Source of the DNA: Laccaria trichodermophora
Lineage: Eukaryota; Basidiomycota; Agaricomycetes; Agaricales; Hydnangiaceae
DNA length: 64,000 bases
Assembly: GCA_018417955.1 (NCBI GenBank)
Contig: JACTVC010000009.1
Coordinates: 744,001-808,000 of the forward strand
Direction: 5' to 3'
The notes below the pieces were generated by a model that saw only the letters and a program-made list of their open reading frames with translations, made no database searches and had not been told where the DNA came from. This document shows, piece after piece, positions 56,881-64,000 of this stretch (position 1 is the first letter of the stretch; each line of letters begins with the position of its first letter). Both the position numbers and the translations under genes were made by a program.

Positions 56881-57748
56881 ATGATGTCCGACTCTGGTTC
56901 TGGTTTGGAGCCCTCCCCTGTACAAAACTTGCAAGCCCAATATGCGAAAATTCAGCGCCTATACCAGCAGACTCTTGACCGCTGGACGCCCCATATGCTC
57001 AACCGCTGGCTCGCCTCTGCAGGCTTGTTAGCTTTATTTCTTTTAAGGATTGTATTGGCTCAAGGGGTCAGCCTTCTTATCTTTCCTATCTCCTTTGAGC
57101 TGACACGTCTTCATAGTGGTACATTGGTAGGTCCCATTTTTAGTGCGAACGCAAATGGCTCATTAAAAAAATTCCCCTCTCCTCTTAGTATGCTGTACGT
57201 TACCATCTTGTCGCTTTATCTCTATCTACACAGTCTCTTTCTCTTTCTAGACGCCCACGCCATCTACCTCTTGAATCTTTTGCTCGCCTTTCTCCAGCCC
57301 AAATTTGACCCCTCGCTTCAGGATGATCTGATGGCCGATGAAATCGAGGAGGGTGGAGATCCCGCTATAAGCCCCCTCCCCTCTCAACGAGACGATGAGT
57401 TTAGACCCTTCGTAAGACGGTTACCTGAATGGCAATTCTGGTAAGCGTCGTTGCTTCTTTGCCAACGCACATTTAACCCTGTTGATAGGCTATCGTCCAC
57501 TCGTGCAACTATCATCGCTCTCTTTTGCACGTTCTCAGAGGTCTTCGATGTCCCCGTTTATTGGCCAATCCTCGTCGTCTACTTCTTCGTGTTATTCGCT
57601 CTGACTATGCGAAGACAAATTCAGTGCGTTCCTTCATTTGCCCGAAACTCCTCCGTTTGTTTAATCTTCATTTAATAGACATATGATCAAATATAAATAT
57701 GTTCCCTTCGATATCGGCCGCAAGGCGCGGTATGGGGGTGCGAAATAG
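56881..57748 (+). CDS. RER1: Rer1, Golgi retrieval receptor for ER membrane proteins
   Basis: Returns ER membrane proteins from the Golgi in COPI vesicles. Six exons: 56881-57066, 57117-57126 (10 nt), 57189-57194 (6 nt), 57251-57440, 57489-57623, 57679-57748; 198 residues. The two micro-exons supply WYI plus the first base of Val, then the rest of VC and the first base of Tyr. Together the exons rebuild [38 protein letters not shown], the family's central segment. Other landmarks: [60 protein letters not shown] and the C-terminal [22 protein letters not shown]. Four membrane helices. Without the micro-exons the protein would lack the start of helix 2. Confidence 0.93.
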
Positions 57749-58317
57749 TTGTTGTATGTCGATTAATTTGGACGAGCTAGGGTGATGTGCATATACCATA
57801 ATCTGGACCATGATAGAGCTATTTTTATTAGATACTATAAGATTTTGACGCTCAACACTCGTTACGCATTGAGACTTACTGGACTTTGGTAAATCTTTGT
57901 CTGAATTATCTTGCTTCGCAATCTTCCCTGCTTGGAGCGGTGTTGTCAGTGAAGACACCACGATGGGCCGGAAGTCACTGCATCTTTTGGCCTTTTTGAG
58001 GAAATATTCATTGTTTCGTAGTCGACTCAATCCGCACCTGTTGGAAACCGTAACCTACACCGTTTGAGAGCTACCAAACCACATCAGAATGCGTCCCATA
58101 GTGGATACGAATCCGCAGTGTTGGCCATCCACTGGAAAGCACAACCGCGACCAGGAGCTCCAAAATATGATATTCTCAGCCGCACGTCACGGACGTAGTA
58201 GCCTTCAGTTTTAGGAGGTATGCGTAACTGAGGGCGGACTGACTGGGTATCAGTTGCAAGTATGAGGCAATTGAGAGAGGTTCTGTTTCCACGCGCAGGG
58301 GCGGTGGTGGGCTGCAT
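57668..58317 (-). CDS. Hypothetical protein overlapping the RER1 3' end
   Basis: Two exons, 58109-58317 and 57668-58037, would give 192 residues. Start [20 protein letters not shown], then [20 protein letters not shown] and, after the splice, [20 protein letters not shown]. The last 27 codons overlap the RER1 coding end on the other strand, so the 3' end is doubtful; an extra intron may end it earlier. No family recognised. Confidence 0.35.
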
Positions 58318-58334
58318 GCTTGGGTAACCAGTAT

Positions 58335-59114
58335 TTACATGGCGGTATGAAGGGTCTCCATTTCATCGTGGACTTCTTTGTGCTTGGAAATAAGAGATTT
58401 GACGCTCTTCACCGCATTCTCGCGAGCTCGAATTAGACGCTTAGTCTTAGGCACGTCCAGGTCGGTGTAATTGGGCTGCTTTCTAGTGCTTTGAAGGTCT
58501 GCTGGTGTTGACGAATCGGGCTGGGTTAACTGTGCCAATTCGCTTCGTAGCTGGTCGAGTAGGACGTCTAGCGTTTGTAGAGTAGCGATATTTTCCCGCA
58601 GTTCTTCAGATCGTTTGAAGGCCTGGCAAGCTTCTAACGCACATCTTTCAATGTGAGCGAACCTAGCAGGACCCAACATTGTCCCTCCGTACCTAGGCAT
58701 TGTTAGGATAGACAAGTGATAGATTAGTGATACTTACCAGCGACTGACTATGACGACGGCATCAACGATGGCCTGGTTTTCCAACACTTTCAAAACCTTA
58801 CCCCCTGCCCAACTCTCGCCATCATCAGTACTGCCCGACCTGAGCTCGAAGTCATCGGGACCTTCCAAACCCGTGTGACCAGACTTCAAAACCATACATC
58901 TCCATGCTGCTATCTCGTGGGTGGCTGGTTTAGGCCCATGGAGGATGTACTTGAGGTGATTGATGCGGGTTTTCGCTGCTTCTGGAGAAGTGGCATGGTA
59001 GACATTGGCAACAAAAGTTGAGCCTCGATCACGGATCTCTTGAGAGGTGAAAACAGGATCTGGTTGGGGCCGTTTGGAGATTATGAAAGAATCCAAAGTT
59101 CCTGGTCCAGCCAT
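58335..59114 (-). CDS. IMPACT/UPF0029-domain protein
   Basis: Two exons, 58738-59114 and 58335-58692, intron 45 nt; 244 residues. Residues 20-145 form the UPF0029 (IMPACT N-terminal) fold: IRDRGSTFVANVYHATSPEAA, KPATHEIAAWRCMV, and the signature DDGESWAGGKVLKVLENQAIVDAVVIVSRWYGGTMLGPARFAHIERCA, interrupted by the intron exactly at WYGG. The RWD domain of Yih1/IMPACT is absent, so this is the stand-alone type. The C-terminal 90 residues are a predicted coiled coil (LDVLLDQLRSELAQL, KRLIRARENAVKSVKSLISKHKEV). Yih1 inhibits Gcn1-Gcn2 signalling; whether this paralogue does is unknown. Confidence 0.9.
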
Positions 59115-59316
59115 TGAGTGTTGAGTTCAAATTGGTGCAAAGAGTTCAATTTAGAGGACGTGACCATCACGTGGCTTTACACGGAGGCACGTGGATTCTG
59201 TGACGGTCATGTCGTCACGACAAAGAACTTCTTGAACGCAGCATTGACCATACGGTCACCGCAGCTGTCTGCTTGCTGCACAATTCTCTATAATCTTTAC
59301 GAATCTCTTCCCGTCA

Positions 59317-62300
59317 ATGTCGTCTCCGTACCAATTTACGCCCCGCGTACCCGTTGCTCCCCATCCAACACCCCTTTCAGTCTCGGCGTACACTTTACAA
59401 TCACAGAATTCAACGCGACCTCCAATCCACAATCCCTATGATAAGTTCACTCAACCAGAATTTGATGCGTGGATTGGTGGAATCACAACCGCACTACGAA
59501 AGGCTCTCGGTCAGGTAGATGAGGAACCTCCAGAAGATACAGCTCCGCAGGAGGACGGTAGCCTCAGTTATCCTGACATCACCGCGGATTTCAGTCTTGA
59601 CGATTATCCTGTCGAGGATTCTTTTGCAGAAATTAAAGCCAGGCGCGTTGTTCGAAAAGGCAAAGCACGCGATCCAAGGGAGGGCCCTGGTCTAGGGGTA
59701 GGCAATCGCGATCAACCTATTGAATTAGGCTCTAGTTCAGAGGAAGAGGAGGAGTGGGAAGAGGAAGAGGAAGGGGTCGACGACGATGAAGATGGCGATG
59801 ACGAAAATGAATTATCACACATTTTTGACGAAGCGGCATCTTCGGATAATGAAGACTATTGGAAACAAGGGCAAGCCTCTACGCATGTAAACCCCAGGGT
59901 AAAATCTGAGCGGTACGTCGTGGATGAGGAAGAGGATGATGACGTCGGCGATGACGAGGAAGAGGAAGAAGGTGGTGATGAACTCCTGTCAAGTTGCAAC
60001 GAGTCCGGTGACGAAGCTGAGAAGCGTAGGGAGGCGCAGCTTGGGGCGGAAGAAGTGATTGAGCTCATTCCTGACGATGAACTAATTGACTATGAACATG
60101 CCGGGGCTATCGAGTATTTTGAAGAGGACGAAGAGGGGGGACCAGAACAAGGAGAGGCGGAATTCGACGATTCTGAAAGAGAGTATTCTGATAACGAAGG
60201 ACATGATACGGGCACCCCTCATCCTCTCGCTCATCCCTCCTACGTCCGCCCATCCGTTCAAGCAGATGCTGAGGCTGGCGTTGAACAGATTGAAGTCGAG
60301 CCTGAAACGGACCAACCAGTGGAGGATAACATACAGCCATTGGAATCCGACACCTGTAGGTCGCTGGTTTCTACCACTCGAGTCCAGTCACTAATTACCA
60401 TGGCTAGCGTTTCCACCTCGCGACACAGAACAAGATGAGTTGCCTGTCGAACTTCCTGATCCTTGGGAAGGACCGCAAACCTATGCCGAGGACTTTTACG
60501 CTGGGGGCGACGCGCGTGTGACGCATGCGCATCACCCGAACCCTCATTTTTTGGAAGAACCTGATGTTGATGAAATTCACGAAGAGGATGTTATTCAACC
60601 AGCAGACAAGGATACATGTAAGAAAAACCCAATCCACGTTAATAGTTAAGCCTGACGCACGACTTGGCAGCCTTCCCGTCACACTCTGCTGAGGTTCTCC
60701 CGGCGATTGAGATACCCAATCCCTGGGCAGGTCCTGAAACGTATGCAGAGGATTATTATGCTGGAGGCGACGTCAACCTTGTTCATGGTCAAGGCGTGGA
60801 CCCTAATTATCTGGGGGAGGAAGATGATGACTCTAATCAATTTATCATGACCACCGATAACGGCGAAACAACAGGTTCCACGATCTTGAAAGACGGGGAT
60901 CCCATGGTGGAAGGAACGAGTCAGGTAGGCTACGACATTGCTAGCGAACCACTTGTCCCAACGACCAGTTCCATGTCTCCATTGAAGGAATCGAAGTCTC
61001 TGGAAGTGATTATTGTCGATTCGGATCAGGAGTCTGCGCCTGCCGGTGAAACTTCCATGCAAGAGGCGAAGCCATGCAACAACGAGGGAGAACTTGAATC
61101 CGACAATCTACTTCCCTCATCCCCCCTTGCGGACAGATTAGAGACGGAAATTGGAGCTAGCCCCGAAAGAGAGATGGATATTGATTCCATCAACGATGAG
61201 GGTACTGGTTTGAAGACAGCTAGCGAAAAGGCGATCCTAGCGCATGAAGGTTCGTTTTCGTGCAACAATCACATCTATTCACATTAACCCCTCAGGAAAA
61301 AAAACAGCGGCGGCCTCGGCTCTACCCTCGCCTGTTTTAGCTGTCGCCCCACCGTCAGAGGATAAGATAGTCTCAACACAATTCATTGATACAGAAGAAA
61401 ATATGCAGACCTTTGCCGTCTCAAAGTCAGTCGAGACCGTTGAGCAGGAGCCTGTTACAGCGCCTCACGAGACTGTCACGGAAGTTTTTTCCGAAGTAGA
61501 TGCAGACGGGGAAGATGTCGCCGTTAGTGGCGAGGACGAGAATGTGGAGGATTCTGAGAATGTCCTGTTTTCAGAGAAGAAACCTGAAGTAGAAGCACGG
61601 TTTAAGGAGGATGAAGAGATTTCAACGAAAGTGGAGACTACTTCAGCTGCTCATGAACGGGAGGAGACTGGTAAGTGGCTACTCCCCTCTCTGATATCCT
61701 TACTGATGGTTTGGATTCAGCGATTGACATATACATAACTCCTGGCGAATCAGGCTACGGTGACGAAGTGATGGAAGAACTTGAACAGCTTCCAGCCTTA
61801 TCTTCCGAGACGCCTCAATTACCAGGCATTTCGCGTGAACCACCAGAGACTCTACCGTCCCAAGACCAAGATCAAGGTCCCAGCCTGGATGAAAGTGACC
61901 CTTTTGATAGATCCTCCGCAAGTGTTGAGGTAGAAACTCAACAAATTACTATTACCGGGTATACGGTCATTGAAGATGAAGGAAGCGTTACAAGCGAGGA
62001 CGCAGAGGGAGAGCCTGATTGGGACGTCGATATTCTGTCAGTCAGCACTGATTTTCGACAGGAAAACGACGTAGACTTCGGTTATAGCGTGGAAGAGCCT
62101 TTGACTGATTCTGAGGCACGGCTTACTGAGGCGAGCTTTTGAACTTGCGCAATGGAATGCGAATGGCACTGATTTCCCTCAATAGGAACCCCCTGATCAG
62201 GTGGTCGATGCAAAAGAAGATCTGAATGCTTTGAATGCTAAATCTCCAGTATCTGAAGCAGCAGAGCCATCTATTTCGTTGGAAACCGAAGTTCCTTCTT

Positions 62301-64000
62301 CTGAAGCACATCAGGTTGAGCCTTCGAAGGAAACAGACACTCTCGAGTCTGCTACCTTGAAGGACACCACTATCATCGATGCCACTGGCTCTCCTACACC
62401 TTCTCCTAAGAAGCTGACCTTACCGGCTGCATCCTTAGGATTCGCGACATCCTCTGAGCCTGACTCCGTGGCACCTACGTCTATCGAGCCCAAACCTAAC
62501 CACGAGCAACCTTCTTACCCATCAGAATCACCGTCATCCCCAGGCGTTCGTCAAGGAGTAACAGACTTCGTTGGCAATGGGCAGCCGACATCGGGACCTG
62601 GTAGGCCCTTTATTTTTGCTTGTTGCACCTAAAGTTGATCCTTGGTAAGAATCTACTCGGCCGAACGTCAAGGATGTCTTACAAACCGGAGCAACATCTG
62701 TGTCAGATTCAAGTATACTCACGACACCGTCCGCTTCAACGGAGCCGATTATAACTCGCAAGCCTCCGGCATTGTTTTTATGCAATGATCCCTATCCTTA
62801 CAGCCTGTCAACCCCTGGCATTGCCAGCTTCATTGAGGCACCAAAGGAGGAAGCTCCTGAAGAAGAGGACACTGAGCAAGACAACTCGATGTCGTCAAAT
62901 TCAACCTTTGACAAAATTTTGGACGATATCTATCTCAACCACATTCCCGACGCTGGTAATGTCGATGACTCTGAACTGCAGTATCCAACAGAACCAGGAC
63001 TTTGGAGCGAAGCTGCACCAGAGTCTCCATTGTCTTTCCTTGCCCCAACAGAACTACCACCCTCGACAAGGATATCAGACGCAGACAACGGCCATGCTCC
63101 AGAGTTCGACAAAAATTCAATAACAATGTCTCAGGCAAGCGTCACAGATCGCGCTGCAGACGGGGATCCGTTCAAGTCAATGGGAACTGATACTGTTTCT
63201 GCACAAGGGGAAGTCAGACATGGAGAATTTAGTTTGGCCGAAGTAGCATTGTATGTTCTTCCTATTGCCAACTTCCCCCTCAGCTCAAAGAACACTAGGT
63301 CGTCCCCAATCGTCACATCAAGTCCGGCAAACGGGGCTCCACGGAACGGCATCACGTCCACCTCAAGCATAGCTCCACAAATTGGCTCATCTTCACAAGA
63401 GATCGAACCACAGGCTTTGCGTGCTAATCCCCTTGATGTTGACGATGTTTATACTTCTGGCCACGGTCTCAAGAGAAAACGTAGCTCGTCTCCGAAGCCT
63501 TCTCGACTAACGCGCACTCTACAATCCAAGTCCACGGACGTGATCAAGTCGGCGAAGGAGAAGACAAATGTGGGAGATAGGGAAACAGACGAGGAAACAA
63601 TTCGTGTCAATCCCAGGCCCAAGGGGAAAGGGAAGGGCAGCAACGCTACCAAAAAGCAAGCTCGTAACACATCTCTGAATTCAACCACAAGTTGGTCAAG
63701 TTCGGGGGTCAGCTCAGCGGCTAGATTCTTCCAGCCTGACAATCAAACTAATTCCCCTGCTTCATCTGTTGTTTCTTCTGCGGCCAGCGACACAATGTCC
63801 ACGACATTCCACCCGTCACCTACTATTTACAAGCCAGGTCCCGTAGCTACTCGGCCTTCCATCCCCCCTAACCCTCTTTTTCATGCCCATGGTCAAAAGC
63901 GTAAGGAGACCTTGCTGCTGCTGTCCGCCAAAGCAAAGCAACAGCAACCACAGCATCAGGCACTTATAGGTCCCTCCTTCTCTTCCCTCCCTCAAATTGA
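59317..64000 (+). CDS. Very large acidic protein with duplicated exon, 3' end beyond window
   Basis: Eight exons so far: 59317-60355, 60408-60617, 60671-61249, 61296-61670, 61721-62130, 62186-62600, 62650-63250, 63299 to the edge; more than 1440 residues, in phase. Residues 25-70 (NPYDKFTQPEFDAWIGGITTALRKALG) may be a folded start. Then come long Asp/Glu runs (EEEEEWEEEEEGVDDDED). Exons 2 and 3 both start SFP and contain a PDPWEGPQTYAEDFYAGGD / PNPWAGPETYAEDYYAGGD unit. The rest is disordered, Ser/Glu/Pro-rich, until basic motifs GHGLKRKRSSSPKPSRL and HGQKRKETLLLLSAKAKQQ near the edge. The intron after 62130 uses a GC donor (GAG|GCGAGC). Probably nuclear; no family recognised. Confidence 0.75.
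60408..60832 (+). repeat. Tandem exon duplication in the acidic-protein gene
   Basis: Exon 2 (60408-60617) and the start of exon 3 (60671-60832) encode similar units: both are preceded by phase-1 introns whose junction makes SFP, and both carry PWxGPxTYAEDxYAGGDxxxxH followed by an acidic stretch. The intron phase and position match as well as the protein, so this is duplication of an exon with its intron. Confidence 0.85.

Noticed and set aside
1..64000. CRISPR arrays, insertion sequences, prokaryotic operons, CAAX mating pheromone genes
   Set aside because: None seen. The DNA is eukaryotic with spliceosomal introns, and no short precursor ending in a CAAX box was found in the intergenic stretches inspected.

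Overview
The window looks like nuclear DNA of a mushroom-forming basidiomycete (Agaricomycetes). Genes are tightly packed on both strands and split by many short GT-AG introns of about 50-60 nt. There are micro-exons, single-exon F-box proteins and a GPI-anchored cupredoxin. Housekeeping genes read clearly as fungal: eL33, Tim22, eIF4G, Rer1, Nab2, Trk and NMNAT. No bacterial, viral or transposase genes were recognised. All splice models were worked out by eye from reading frame, splice signals and family similarity.

Layout. 1-9.2 kb: a Csc1/OSCA channel (cut at the left edge), an NFKBIL1-like J-motif protein, a DUF1279 membrane protein, a mitochondrial-type orphan, and an F-box gene flanked by a diverged direct repeat that also lies just upstream of the eL33 gene. 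9.5-15.8 kb: a disturbed block. An intact 14-exon glutaryl-CoA dehydrogenase gene is followed by a small orphan gene, a decayed partial second copy of the dehydrogenase, and a family X DNA polymerase gene. The duplication ends inside the polymerase gene's last visible intron; the final exon is missing and one splice donor is mutated. 16-24.5 kb: NMNAT, a degenerate stretch, an MFS transporter of the Dal5 type, a proline-rich repeat protein, a 53-residue secreted peptide precursor, and a second F-box gene.

25-42 kb: a membrane-anchored-looking bZIP factor, a cupredoxin-like GPI protein, an alpha-arrestin, TIM22, a 20-exon TRK potassium transporter, and eIF4G with its eIF4E-binding motif, MIF4G and MA3 domains. 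42.5-45.2 kb: two SAP-domain proteins transcribed divergently from one 373-bp promoter. 45-59 kb: a mitochondrial P-loop protein, Nab2, a tRNA-Gly(GCC) with an 11-nt intron, a Pho85-type cyclin, a GNAT acetyltransferase, a Tda10/glycerate-kinase-like P-loop kinase, a small Pro/Tyr-rich gene, RER1 with 10-nt and 6-nt micro-exons, an orphan, and an IMPACT-family protein. 59.3 kb to the right edge: a very large acidic protein with a duplicated exon, which runs off the window.

There is no obvious operon-like cluster or biosynthetic cluster. The most unusual items are the small secreted peptide with a Cys-bracketed C-terminus, the dehydrogenase duplication that truncates a DNA polymerase gene, the divergent SAP pair, and the set of micro-exons and GC-AG introns.
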